Below are positions 50,631 to 58,786 of a stretch of 64,000 bases of DNA, piece after piece. Numbering within the stretch: the first letter of the stretch is position 1; every line of letters begins with the position of its first letter. The DNA lies in the NCBI GenBank assembly GCA_036504335.1, contig DASXVJ010000001.1:1-64000 (forward strand), in the 5' to 3' direction. Source of the stretch: Fen-183 sp036504335 (lineage in GTDB: Bacteria > Acidobacteriota > Thermoanaerobaculia > UBA5066). The notes beneath the pieces were generated by a model. The model was given only the letters and a program-made list of their open reading frames with translations, was not told where the DNA came from and made no database searches. The position numbers were made by a program, and so were the translations under genes.

Positions 50631-50906
50631 TTACTTCTTGGCCTCGACGACCGGGACCTTCGTCCAGTCGATCTTCCCGTCCTTGCCCTTGGCGGCCTTG
50701 ACCTTGTCGCCCAGCTCGTTGAGGGCCGCGGTCTCCTTCTTGGGCATCTTCTCCTTGTGGCAGGACGCGCAGGACGCGTTCGCGTCCTTGATGTCCTTGC
50801 CGTCGGCGCCCTTCTTGTAGCGGTTCATGATGTCCATGGTCGCGAAGGCGGAGCTGCCCATCACGAGCGCGGCGATGGCGGCGACGGCGGTGGTGGTCTT
50901 CTTCAT
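50631..50906 (-). CDS. Small periplasmic monohaem cytochrome c
   Basis: A 91-residue protein. The start was set at MKKTTTAVAAIAALVMGSSA, a signal peptide preceded by GGAGGAGAAAG. The mature part is very Lys-rich with one haem motif, CASCH, in DANASCASCHKEKMPKKE. It ends WTKVPVVEAKK. It probably shuttles electrons in the periplasm; no partner is adjacent. The gene has its own terminator, and a degenerate palindrome (51080-51095) lies 174 nt upstream. TTGAGA about 45 nt before the ATG may be the -35. Confidence 0.82.
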   Translation of the reverse strand: MKKTTTAVAAIAALVMGSSAFATMDIMNRYKKGADGKDIKDANASCASCHKEKMPKKETAALNELGDKVKAAKGKDGKIDWTKVPVVEAKK

Positions 50907-51079
50907 GTTCTTTCTCCTCCGTTTTGTCCCGTCATCGGGACTCGGTTCGTGTTGTCTCAAGTCCGGTGCCATCCGCGCGGCGGACAGACTGCGTTGCATC
51001 GACGACAGTTGCGCGGCCGGGCCCCGATCGATCCGCGAATGATCGCCCTGCCCGGGCGGCAGATCACACGAAATCGTGC

Positions 51080-51095
51080 TGATTCAGATGCTTCA
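51080..51095. promoter_or_regulatory. Candidate operator, TGAAGCA-N2-TGCTTCA motif (degenerate copy)
   Basis: TGATTCAGATGCTTCA lies between the cytochrome and FAD oxidoreductase genes. The right arm is perfect and the left arm has two mismatches. It would act on the minus-strand cytochrome gene, if on any. Confidence 0.3.
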
Positions 51096-51117
51096 TTGAA
51101 CCGGCGCGCCGGCGCCG

Positions 51118-52269
51118 TCAGAGAACCATCGTCTCGTGGATCAGGGCGCCGCGGCGGAAGCGGTCGAGCGCGAGCGGCCCGACGTCCACCGTCTCGCTCC
51201 GCCCCTTGAGGACGATCTCGGCGATCGCGCGTCCCGCGGCCGGCGCGTGCATGACGCCGTGGCCCGAGAAGCCGGACGCGACGAAGAGGCCGGGGTGCTC
51301 CGGCAGGGATCCGACGACGGCGTGGTGGTCGGGCGTGACCTCGTAGAGGCCGGACCAGCTCATGCGCATGTCGACCCCTGCCGCCGCGATCGACGGGAAC
51401 CGGGCCTCGAGAGGCTCGGCGAAGCGGAGGAAGAAGTCCGGGTCGAAGGCCGCGTTGAAGCCCGCCGGCTCGTCCGCGTTCGACCACGCGATCGCGACCC
51501 GGTTTCCCTCGCGCCGCACGAGGACGCCGCTGTCCGCGTCGATCGTCATGGGGATCACGGACGGCAGGTGCGGACAGGGGCCGCTCACGAAGATGTGCCG
51601 GCGGACGGGCTCGACGGGAACGTCGAGGCCGGCGAGAGCCGCGACGCGCCCGGTCCACGGGCCCGCCGCGATCACGACGGCTCCCGCCTCGACGACGCCC
51701 GCCCCGGTCTCGAGGCGGAAGTCGGCGCCCGCCCGCGCGATGGCCGTGACGCGCGCGCCGTAAAGAGCGCGCACGCCCGCGCGCGACGCCTCGCGCAGGA
51801 AGAAGTTCGTGAGGCCGCCGGGGTCGATGAAGCCGTCCCGCGGGCCGAATGTTCCGCCGGCGATCGGGCCTTCCGCGTACGGCGCCCGCGCGCGCACCGC
51901 CGCCGCGTCGAGAAGCTCGACCGACACGCCCCGCGCGCGCTGGAACGCGGCCGCCGCTTCCATTGCGGCGAGCTTCTTCGGGTCGCCCGTGAGGAAGAGG
52001 TAGCCCGCCTTGTGGTACATCGGCGGCTCGCCGATCTCTTCCGCGAGCGCGTCGAGGATCTCCATCGAGGCGAGCGACATCGCGACGTTGACGTCCGTCG
52101 TGAACTGGGCGCGGATGCCGCCGTTCGCCTTCGACGTCGAGCCCGTGCCGGGCAGCGACTCCCTCTCGAGGAGGACGACGCTCGCCGCTCCGAGCCGCGA
52201 GAGCTGGAACGCGACGCTCGTCCCGATGACCCCCGCACCGATGATCGCGACGTCCGCGCGCTCCGCCAT
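51118..52269 (-). CDS. FAD-dependent oxidoreductase, DAO family
   Basis: A 383-residue flavoprotein. The N-terminal dinucleotide motif VAIIGAGVIGTSVAFQLSRL, the segment GTGSTSKANGGIRAQFTTD, VVIAAGPWTGRVAAL and the C-terminal FVASGFSGHGVMHAPAAGRA are typical of sarcosine oxidase beta/glycine oxidase-like enzymes that oxidise secondary or D-amino acids. The exact substrate is unknown. It is a single-subunit enzyme here: the alpha, gamma and delta partners of heterotetrameric sarcosine oxidase are missing. Confidence 0.82.
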   Translation of the reverse strand: MAERADVAIIGAGVIGTSVAFQLSRLGAASVVLLERESLPGTGSTSKANGGIRAQFTTDVNVAMSLASMEILDALAEEIGEPPMYHKAGYLFLTGDPKKLAAMEAAAAFQRARGVSVELLDAAAVRARAPYAEGPIAGGTFGPRDGFIDPGGLTNFFLREASRAGVRALYGARVTAIARAGADFRLETGAGVVEAGAVVIAAGPWTGRVAALAGLDVPVEPVRRHIFVSGPCPHLPSVIPMTIDADSGVLVRREGNRVAIAWSNADEPAGFNAAFDPDFFLRFAEPLEARFPSIAAAGVDMRMSWSGLYEVTPDHHAVVGSLPEHPGLFVASGFSGHGVMHAPAAGRAIAEIVLKGRSETVDVGPLALDRFRRGALIHETMVL

Positions 52270-52296
52270 CGTGCCGGGAGGCTATCAGGCCGGACG

Positions 52297-52326
52297 AGGC
52301 GCCGGCCCGCGAACGGGCCGGCGCCT
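52297..52326. terminator. Strong hairpin between malic enzyme and the FAD oxidoreductase
   Basis: A perfect 13-bp stem (AGGCGCCGGCCCG / CGGGCCGGCGCCT) with a 4-nt loop lies 8 nt after the malic enzyme stop. There is no real T-tract on the minus strand, so it may protect the mRNA 3' end or terminate inefficiently. Confidence 0.5.
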
Positions 52327-52334
52327 TTGAAGGC

Positions 52335-54092
52335 TCACACGAGGGCGGGCACGAAATCGTCCGCGTGGACGTCCGCGCGCAGCGGCACGGCCACGGTCGG
52401 CAGGTACGCCGGGTTCCACATCGCGGCGGCGACGGCCTTCGGGATCTCGGCGTCCGGGATGGCCTTGCCGAGCCCGGAGTCACGCGCGACCTTGACGACC
52501 GCGACGGCGACGGCGGCGCTGACGCGCCGGATCTCCGCCGTCGACGGGAAGAGGCTGCCGGACGCGAGATCCGACGCCTTCACCTCGTCGGCGAGGGCCT
52601 TGGCGGCGGCGGCGAACATCGCCTCCGTGACTTCCCTGGCTTCCGAGACGAGGACGCCGAGCCCGACGCCCGGGAAGATGAACGCGTTGTTGCCCTGGCC
52701 GATCACGATCTTCTTTCCCGCGTGCGGAACGGGGTCGAACGGGCTGCCGGTCGCGATGAGCGCGCGGCCGTCGGTCCACCTCGTGATGTCGACCGGCTTC
52801 GCCTCGGTCTTGCTCGTCGGGTTCGACATCGGGAAGATGACGGGCCGCTCGACGTGCTTGGCCATCTCGCGGACGATCGCCTCGGTGAACGTGCCGGGCT
52901 CGCCGGACGTCCCGACGAGCATCGTGGGCTTGACGGCCTTCACGACCGCGAGAAGGTCGCGCGGCGCGCCGGCGCTGAGGCCGTACTTTGCGGCGAGGGC
53001 CGCCGGCCACGCGAACGGGCGCTTGTGGACGTCCTTGATCGGAACGTCGTCCACGACGAGGCCCTGGCTGTCGAGGTTCGCGGTCGCGAGCGTGAGCGCG
53101 TCGCCCGAGACGCCCGCCCGGGAGAACGTGTCGCGCAGGAGGCGGGCGATGCCGATGCCCGCGGCGCCCGCGCCGAGGATCACGACGCGCTGCTCCTTGA
53201 CCGGGATCCCCGTCACGCGGCAGCCGGCCATCATGCCGGCGACCGCGACGGCGGCCGTGCCCTGAATGTCGTCGTTGAAGCACGTGATCGACTTCTGGTA
53301 GCGGTCGAGGAGGTTGAACGCGTTCACCTTCTTGAAGTCCTCCCACTGGAGGAGGACCTTCGGGAAGCGGCGCTTGACGGCCTGCACGAACTCTTCGACG
53401 AGCGAGTCGTACTCGGCCCCGCGCAGGCGCGGGAAGCGCCAGCCGAGGTAGAGCGGGTCGTTCAGGAGCGTCTCGTTGTCCGTCCCGACGTCGAGGCTGA
53501 TCGGGAGCGTCTGGGCCGGGTGGATGCCCGCGGCGGCGGTGTAGAGCGCGAGCTTCCCGATCGGGATGCCCATTCCGCCGGCGCCCTGGTCGCCGAGGCC
53601 GAGGATGCGCTCGTTGTCCGTGACGACGATCAGGCGGACGTCGGCGAACGGCGCGTTCCCGAGGACCTCGTAGATCCGGCCGCGGTGGCCGGGAGTGATC
53701 CACAGGCCGCGCGAGCGCCGGAAGATGTGGCTGAATTCCTGGCACGCCTTCCCGACGACGGGGGTGTAGACGATCGGGAGGAACTCCTCGATGTGGTCCA
53801 CGAGCGTCCGGTAGAAGAGGTGCTCGTTGCGGTCCTGCAGGGACGCGAGCCCGATGAACTTCTCCAGCTCGTCGGCCTTGCGCGAGATGTTCGCGTAGAC
53901 GCGGCGGGCCTGCTGCTCCATCGTCGAGACCGCGTGGGGCAGGAGTCCCTCGAGGCCGAACGCTTCGCGTTCTTCCTCCGTGAAGGCCGTGCCCTTCGTG
54001 TAGACGGGATGGCGGAGCAACCGCGTGCCGCGGTGGGGCACCTCCAGCCGGGCCGCGCCCTTGGAATCGTGCCGAACCGAATACTTCTCCAT
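52335..54092 (-). CDS. maeA: NAD-dependent malic enzyme, large type
   Basis: A 585-residue enzyme converting malate to pyruvate, CO2 and NADH. Landmarks: FGLEGLLPHAVSTMEQQARR, LYRTLVDHIEEFLPIVYTP-like FYRTLVDHIEEFLPIVYTP, VVTDNERILGLGDQGAGGMG, FNDDIQGTAAVAVAGMMAG and the Rossmann loop VILGAGAAGIGIARLL; PMSNPTSKTEAKP near the C-terminal side completes the pattern. The length matches the SfcA/mitochondrial-type group, not the shorter phosphotransacetylase-fused type. A near-perfect TGAAGCA-type palindrome sits 49 nt upstream, a good position for an operator. Confidence 0.94.
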   Translation of the reverse strand: MEKYSVRHDSKGAARLEVPHRGTRLLRHPVYTKGTAFTEEEREAFGLEGLLPHAVSTMEQQARRVYANISRKADELEKFIGLASLQDRNEHLFYRTLVDHIEEFLPIVYTPVVGKACQEFSHIFRRSRGLWITPGHRGRIYEVLGNAPFADVRLIVVTDNERILGLGDQGAGGMGIPIGKLALYTAAAGIHPAQTLPISLDVGTDNETLLNDPLYLGWRFPRLRGAEYDSLVEEFVQAVKRRFPKVLLQWEDFKKVNAFNLLDRYQKSITCFNDDIQGTAAVAVAGMMAGCRVTGIPVKEQRVVILGAGAAGIGIARLLRDTFSRAGVSGDALTLATANLDSQGLVVDDVPIKDVHKRPFAWPAALAAKYGLSAGAPRDLLAVVKAVKPTMLVGTSGEPGTFTEAIVREMAKHVERPVIFPMSNPTSKTEAKPVDITRWTDGRALIATGSPFDPVPHAGKKIVIGQGNNAFIFPGVGLGVLVSEAREVTEAMFAAAAKALADEVKASDLASGSLFPSTAEIRRVSAAVAVAVVKVARDSGLGKAIPDAEIPKAVAAAMWNPAYLPTVAVPLRADVHADDFVPALV

Positions 54093-54140
54093 GTCGGAAG
54101 CCTCCGTCTTACAACGTGGGCCTCCGGCCCGCCCCGGGCA

Positions 54141-54156
54141 TGAGGCATTTGCTTCA
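54141..54156. promoter_or_regulatory. Candidate operator upstream of malic enzyme
   Basis: TGAGGCATTTGCTTCA is a 7-2-7 palindrome with one mismatch, beginning 49 nt upstream of the maeA start. It overlaps the last codons of the coiled-coil lipoprotein gene. It shares both arms with the perfect copy at 47169-47184 apart from one base. Confidence 0.45.
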
Positions 54157-55068
54157 GTTGGGCAGCATCACGACCAGAACCTTGCTCCCCTTCCAGAAGC
54201 GGGCGGCGTCCGACACGGTCAAGGTGCTCGCCTTCTCGCCGGCAGCGGCGAGCGTGTAGCTGTCCTTCGGGTGGTCCGAGAGGATCCGGGCCTTGTCCAG
54301 GGCGGCCGGGATGTCGAACGTCGTGACCTTGCGCGTGTCGACCGCCTTGAAAAGGGTCTCGTCGAACTGGCCCGTCTGCTTGTAGTTGCCGCCGAGGCCC
54401 AGGACCGTCCCCTTCTTCTCGACGATGCCCGCCTTCTTCAGGGTCTCTTTCGGCGCGATGAGGACGTACGCGGTCGCCATCTGCGTCTCGCGGTCCGCGA
54501 TGACGGCTTCTTTCTGCTGGACCGTCTCTTCCTTCTCCTTGACCGTCCCCCGCAGCTCCTCGGTCGTCTTCGTGAGCTCCTTCGTCTTGTCCTCGAGGGC
54601 GGCGATGGTGGCTTCCTTTTCCTCGAGCTGCTTCTTGAGCTCGCCGACGAGCCTCTCGAGCGACGTCACCTTCGCGTCCGAAGCCCTCAGCGATTTCTGG
54701 AGGGTCGCGAGCTTCGCGAGGTTCGCGGCGACGGCCTTCCGGATGTCCGCGATCTCGGCCTTCAGCTCGTCGCGCTGCGCCGTGTTGGGTTTGCCTTCCT
54801 GCGCGACGGCGATCGAGGTCTTGACCGCCTTGAGCTCCTTGACGCGCAGCTCCTCGAGGCCCTTCTGGACCTCGTCGAGCGTGCCCTGCATCTCCGCCGT
54901 CGCGGCGCCGGCAGCGCTGAGCTCCTTCTGGGCGCGGGCCTTTTCCTCGGTGAGGGTCTTGTTCTCGGCCTGGACCTTCTCGAGGTCCTTCTTCCACGCG
55001 CAACTCGTCAGGACGAGCGCGGCGAGGACGGCGGCGGGAATGCGGGGGGAAAGCGGCAGTCGTTTCAT
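54154..55068 (-). CDS. Coiled-coil lipoprotein
   Basis: A 304-residue envelope protein. The signal (IPAAVLAALVLTSC) ends in a lipobox with Cys23, so it is lipid-anchored. Residues about 28-195 are a continuous heptad-rich coiled coil (LEKVQAENKTLTEEKARAQK ... LVGELKKQLEEKEATIAALE). The last 100 residues are a globular domain (YVLIAPKETLKKAGIVEKKG, LGLGGNYKQTGQFDETLFKA) also found alone or with coiled coils in Bacteroidota and Acidobacteriota proteins of unknown function. AGGTGA precedes the ATG. A periplasmic spacer or scaffold role is inference. Confidence 0.7.
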   Translation of the reverse strand: MKRLPLSPRIPAAVLAALVLTSCAWKKDLEKVQAENKTLTEEKARAQKELSAAGAATAEMQGTLDEVQKGLEELRVKELKAVKTSIAVAQEGKPNTAQRDELKAEIADIRKAVAANLAKLATLQKSLRASDAKVTSLERLVGELKKQLEEKEATIAALEDKTKELTKTTEELRGTVKEKEETVQQKEAVIADRETQMATAYVLIAPKETLKKAGIVEKKGTVLGLGGNYKQTGQFDETLFKAVDTRKVTTFDIPAALDKARILSDHPKDSYTLAAAGEKASTLTVSDAARFWKGSKVLVVMLPN

Positions 55069-55121
55069 GGCGTCACCTCGATTGCGCCAATCGTACCTCC
55101 GGAGGGGCCGCGGCGGCGGAT

Positions 55122-55928
55122 TCACGGCGACCAGGTGCGCGCCGGGATCGCCGTCCCGTCGTTGGACGCGTTGTTCACGTTCACGCCGTAGCAGTAGACG
55201 CCGGCGCCGGGCGCCCCGGAGATGACCCAGAAGATGGCGATCACGTCGTCTCCCTCTACCGGCACGGCCTGCTGCGCCCAGCCGAGCGGGACGAGGTCGA
55301 GAGTCGCGCTCGTCGTCGCCGAGCGAATGAAGTTCCGGAACGCGTAGAAATCCGCCCGCACCCGGATCGGATCCGCGCTCGCGCTCGAGCAGCCGAAGTT
55401 CGCCCGATTTGCCGCGTCGGCGCGCAGCCCCGCGACGACGGAGACCGGGCTCGCGACCGGGCTCCCGAGCGCCACGACGGCGTCGTCGGCGAGCAGACCC
55501 GTCAGGGGCGTCGAGTAGCGCCCCGCGTCGCTCTCGGTGAAGACCTCCGCGATCGCGACGAACGACTTCGCGGCCGTGCTCTCGGCGAGGTTGATCCCGG
55601 CACCGCCGGTGTAACCGAACTTGTCGTCCAGGAAATTGTCGAATCGCGTGTACGTGTTCGACGGCAAGGCGATGCTGACGGTCTTCGAGCCGCCGGCGGG
55701 CGTCGACAGGAACGCGCGGATCGTGATCGGATCGGCGTTCGGGTTGTAGAGCGTCAGCTTCGTCCTGAAGTACGCCCCGAACTGCCCCTGCGCGTTCGCG
55801 GAGGACGGGAAGACGTAGCTCTTGCCGGTGAGCGCGGCCGGCCGGGGCGCGTCGCCGGCCCGTGCGGGCGGCGCCGCCAGCAGCAGGCCCGGGAGAAGAA
55901 GAGAGAGCGAGTTTCGAAACGCGTTCAC
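55122..55928 (-). CDS. Secreted beta-rich protein of unknown function
   Basis: A 268-residue exported protein with a signal peptide (NSLSLLLPGLLLAAPPARA). The GTG at 55928 was preferred to one at 55940 because GGAGG lies 5 nt before it. The mature part is beta-rich: FGAYFRTKLTLYNPNADPIT, TIRAFLSTPAGGSKTVSIAL, LPSNTYTRFDNFLDD. The arrangement resembles secreted proteins of similar size in Acidobacteriota and the 57714-58619 protein in this window (both have a NxxxDxF/L-type strand after a proline-rich start), but I cannot name a family. Confidence 0.6.
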   Translation of the reverse strand: MNAFRNSLSLLLPGLLLAAPPARAGDAPRPAALTGKSYVFPSSANAQGQFGAYFRTKLTLYNPNADPITIRAFLSTPAGGSKTVSIALPSNTYTRFDNFLDDKFGYTGGAGINLAESTAAKSFVAIAEVFTESDAGRYSTPLTGLLADDAVVALGSPVASPVSVVAGLRADAANRANFGCSSASADPIRVRADFYAFRNFIRSATTSATLDLVPLGWAQQAVPVEGDDVIAIFWVISGAPGAGVYCYGVNVNNASNDGTAIPARTWSP

Positions 55929-56025
55929 GAAAGCCTCCACCCTGGAAGTGTGCGCGGGTCACGCGGCGGCCCCCGGTGAGAAGATCACACGTGAGAATCT
56001 CTTCGCGACGAGAAGGAGAACGGGT

Positions 56026-56922
56026 ATGAAGCTGATTTCAGCCGGTTTCGCGGCGCTCGGGCTGCTCGCGGCCTCTCCCGCACTGGCGCAGGACGCGGAG
56101 GGCTGCAAGGACCACCCGCTGTTCACGCGGTTCCCGAACACGCACATCATGGACTGCCAGAGCAGCCAGTTCGACATGCGAAAGTTCCCCGTCGGCCAGC
56201 AGGGAAAGGGCGACGAGACCCTCAAGTCGGTGGAGGTGGAGGGGCCGGTGCGCTGGCTCGGCTACGAGCTCAACGAGGGGGCGACGCCGCCCAGCGGACT
56301 GCAGATCATGCGCAACTTCGAGAACGCGGCGAGGAAGGCCGGCGGGACCGTCGAGGGGCAGTACCCGGGCTGGTGCAAGGCCATGTACGACCAGGAGGGG
56401 ATGCCGCGAATGGGAAACGGGTGCACGAGCTACGCCCTGACCCTCAAGTTCGTGCGCGGCGGCAAGGAAACCTGGGTCTTCCTCCAGGCCGGCGAAAGCG
56501 ACGGGTCGTATTCGATGACGGTTTCCGAACGCGAGGCGATGAAGCAGGACGTCGCCGTGAACGAGCTGGCCGACAAGCTCGTCAAGGACGGATTCGTCAC
56601 GCTGTACGTCAACTTCGACACCGGCAAGGCGACGATCAAGCCCGACTCGGCCCGGACGCTCGACGACGCAGCCGCCGCGCTCAAGGTGGCCGCGGCGCTT
56701 CGTGTCGAGGTCGCCGGGCACACGGACAACGTGGGTTCACCCGATGCGAACCTGCGCCTCTCCCAGGAACGCGCGCAGGCCGTGATGGCCGCGCTCGCAG
56801 GGCGCGGCATCAAGGCCGACCGGCTGACCGCGAAGGGTTACGGACAGACGACGCCCGTCGCCGACAACCGCACGGAGGAAGGGCGCGCCAGGAACCGGCG
56901 CGTGGAGCTGGTCAGGAAGTAG
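56026..56922 (+). CDS. OmpA-family peptidoglycan-binding outer-membrane protein
   Basis: A 298-residue exported protein: signal peptide (LISAGFAALGLLAASPALAQ), an N-terminal domain of about 160 residues (DHPLFTRFPNTHIMDCQSSQ, GGTVEGQYPGWCKAMYDQEG, YALTLKFVRGGKETWVFLQA) and a C-terminal OmpA domain (VNFDTGKATIKPDSARTLDD, VAGHTDNVGSPDANLRLSQE, RNRRVELVRK) that binds meso-diaminopimelate in peptidoglycan. The first domain is not a barrel, so the protein is probably periplasmic or lipid-free at the outer membrane. AAGGAG precedes the ATG. Its end overlaps the convergent hydroxylase gene by 11 nt. Confidence 0.87.
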   Translation: MKLISAGFAALGLLAASPALAQDAEGCKDHPLFTRFPNTHIMDCQSSQFDMRKFPVGQQGKGDETLKSVEVEGPVRWLGYELNEGATPPSGLQIMRNFENAARKAGGTVEGQYPGWCKAMYDQEGMPRMGNGCTSYALTLKFVRGGKETWVFLQAGESDGSYSMTVSEREAMKQDVAVNELADKLVKDGFVTLYVNFDTGKATIKPDSARTLDDAAAALKVAAALRVEVAGHTDNVGSPDANLRLSQERAQAVMAALAGRGIKADRLTAKGYGQTTPVADNRTEEGRARNRRVELVRK

Positions 56923-57703
56923 CGGCTTCGGGCGCAAACGGGAGCATGAGGAGCCTCTTGATCCCGAGCGCCTGAGGATCGCGAAGCGCTTCCACCCCAT
57001 ACGACGACACCGCGTCTGGCGAATGCCGCCGGAGCGTCCCGAGAAGCCAGTCCCACGCGGTGAGGATCGTCCCGTAGTTGGAGTTCGTGTCTTCTCTCGT
57101 CGGCGTGTGGTGGATTCGGTGCATCGCGGGAGGCACGAGCGTCAACCAGAGGCCGGACTCAAGGCGCCCGGGGAGGCGGATGTTCGCGTGCTGGAACTGC
57201 GCACAGGCCAGCATCACGGCCTCGAAGACGACCAGCCCCTGAGGAGAGATCCCTGCGACGACGACGACCCCGATCTTGAGGATCGAAGAGACGAGAACCT
57301 CGCCCGTGTGGAACCGGGATGCCGACGACACGTCGAGATCCATGTCGGAGTGATGGACGACGTGGAGCCGCCAGAGCAGGGGCACGACGTGGTAGGCGCG
57401 GTGCAGGAGATACGTGATCAGGTCGAGGAGGACGATCTCCAGCAGGAGGCGTGTCCACGCGCTGAGATCCAGCCTCCGAAGGAATCCGAGCCTCGCCACG
57501 ATGTCGCTCTGAGCCGAGAGCAGAGTGCAGGAAACGCAGGCGAGGGACACGATGATTCCGTTGGCGGCACCGAGGCCGAGATTGACCAGCCAGCGTTTTC
57601 GCAGCGGGACGGTCGGGGGGTGGTCCGGTGCGGCGAGTTCGACTCCCCTGAGGCCGAGGAGCCCGAGGGCGAACGCGCCGAGCCTCAGGAAGGAGCCCGT
57701 CAC
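56912..57703 (-). CDS. Fatty acid hydroxylase/sterol desaturase family protein
   Basis: A 263-residue membrane di-iron enzyme with about four hydrophobic segments. The His clusters are HRAYH, HVVHHSDMDLD and HRIHHTPTREDTNSNYG, as in ERG3/ScS7-type oxygenases. It hydroxylates or desaturates lipids such as fatty acids, carotenoids or hopanoids; the substrate is unknown. GTG start, 10 nt after the stop of the Met-rich protein gene upstream, so likely in that transcript. Confidence 0.85.
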   Translation of the reverse strand: MTGSFLRLGAFALGLLGLRGVELAAPDHPPTVPLRKRWLVNLGLGAANGIIVSLACVSCTLLSAQSDIVARLGFLRRLDLSAWTRLLLEIVLLDLITYLLHRAYHVVPLLWRLHVVHHSDMDLDVSSASRFHTGEVLVSSILKIGVVVVAGISPQGLVVFEAVMLACAQFQHANIRLPGRLESGLWLTLVPPAMHRIHHTPTREDTNSNYGTILTAWDWLLGTLRRHSPDAVSSYGVEALRDPQALGIKRLLMLPFAPEAATS

Positions 57704-57713
57704 GCCGCCCGGC

Positions 57714-58619
57714 CTACATCATCCCGCCGCCCATGCCGCGGCCGCCGTTCATCATGCTGCCCATCACGACGTAGCCGTCGTTCGTCAGGTTGTCGTTCAC
57801 GACGGCATAGGACATCACCATGCCGGTCGTGCCCTGATTCATCCTGACCCGGATCTGGAGTCCCGCGTCCCCGACCGGGAACTTCGAGTGGACGTTCAGG
57901 AGGACGTCGTTGAACTGGTGTGAGGAATAGCCCGCGAGTGTGAAGGGAAGGCTTTTCGTACCCGAGCCAGCCGGGGTGCTGCCGTCCGCATCGACGATCT
58001 CGACGACTCCCGCGGCCCCGTCCCCCGACGTGGCGACGACGTTGACGTTGACGCGGTTGCCCGGCTCCGGGAGCAGGCCGAGCATGTACATCGCGTACTC
58101 GTCCATTCCGTGGGTTCCCATCATCGGCATCGAGGTCGTCGACATCCGGGCCGGCATTCCCATGAACGCGAGGCCGTAGGCCCCGGCGCCTGACTGGTTG
58201 TAGACGCGGACGGTCGCGGAAACCGAGAAGCTCGCGGCGACGCGGATGGCCCCGAAGCCGCTCGGGACGCCGAAGTTCGCCTGCAGGACATCCGGCAGGT
58301 AGGTGATCGGCTGCGTGAGGGCGACCGTCGTCGTCGCAAACGGCGCCGAGGTCGCCGAGTCGGTTTTGTGGAAGTAGAGGGTTGCCGTCCCGGTCGCGCT
58401 CGCCTTGATCCACAGGTCGGTCACGAAGAACGAACCGTAAAGGCCCGCGCCCCGGACACCCGCGGGGATGATGAGATCCTCCGTGCCGTTCGTCATCCCG
58501 TCCATCGGGCCATTCTGTGCGCCCGTACCGGATCCGCCGCCCATCTGGGCCGGGGCCGGGGTGGCGACCAACGCGAAGGCGAGCGCCGCGAGTGCGAGGA
58601 CCATTAACCGAGATCTCAT
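57714..58619 (-). CDS. Methionine-rich secreted protein
   Basis: A 301-residue exported protein: signal peptide (LMVLALAALAFALVATPAPA), then alternating beta-rich parts and Met clusters: QMGGGSGTGAQNGPMDGMTN at the mature N-terminus, MGMPARMSTTSMPMMGTHGM in the middle and MGSMMNGGRGMGGGMM at the C-terminus. Such Met/His spacing often binds Cu(I) or Ag(I). The beta parts (AGLYGSFFVTDLWIKASATG, TLYFHKTDSATSAPF) have no family I can name. It is the first gene after the metal operon on the same strand and has its own promoter (58680-58708) and Shine-Dalgarno (AAGGAGG). A metal-binding role is inference. Confidence 0.65.
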   Translation of the reverse strand: MRSRLMVLALAALAFALVATPAPAQMGGGSGTGAQNGPMDGMTNGTEDLIIPAGVRGAGLYGSFFVTDLWIKASATGTATLYFHKTDSATSAPFATTTVALTQPITYLPDVLQANFGVPSGFGAIRVAASFSVSATVRVYNQSGAGAYGLAFMGMPARMSTTSMPMMGTHGMDEYAMYMLGLLPEPGNRVNVNVVATSGDGAAGVVEIVDADGSTPAGSGTKSLPFTLAGYSSHQFNDVLLNVHSKFPVGDAGLQIRVRMNQGTTGMVMSYAVVNDNLTNDGYVVMGSMMNGGRGMGGGMM

Positions 58620-58679
58620 GATCGCCTCCTTGCTTGCGGACGCCGGTCGCTGTTTCCCGCCGCCAAGCTATCTTTTATA

Positions 58680-58708
58680 ACCATATAGTAATGCGCATGA
58701 GACGTCAA
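58680..58708 (-). promoter_or_regulatory. Sigma-70-type promoter of the Met-rich protein gene
   Basis: On the minus strand TTGACG (58708-58703) is followed after 17 nt by TATGGT (58685-58680), within an unusually AT-rich stretch for this genome. The ATG lies about 60 nt downstream. TATATG, two bases upstream, is an alternative -10. Confidence 0.5.
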
Positions 58709-58786
58709 CGCCAGGCCCCGACTCTTCCAGACGAAGTATGGGGTTCAGGAGCGGCCTCTCTGTTGGCTCAGATGCATCAGGGTCTC

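Noticed and set aside
58764..58779. Another copy of the TGAAGCA palindrome near the Met-rich gene
   Set aside because: TGGCTCAGATGCATCA shares only part of each arm; too degenerate to count.
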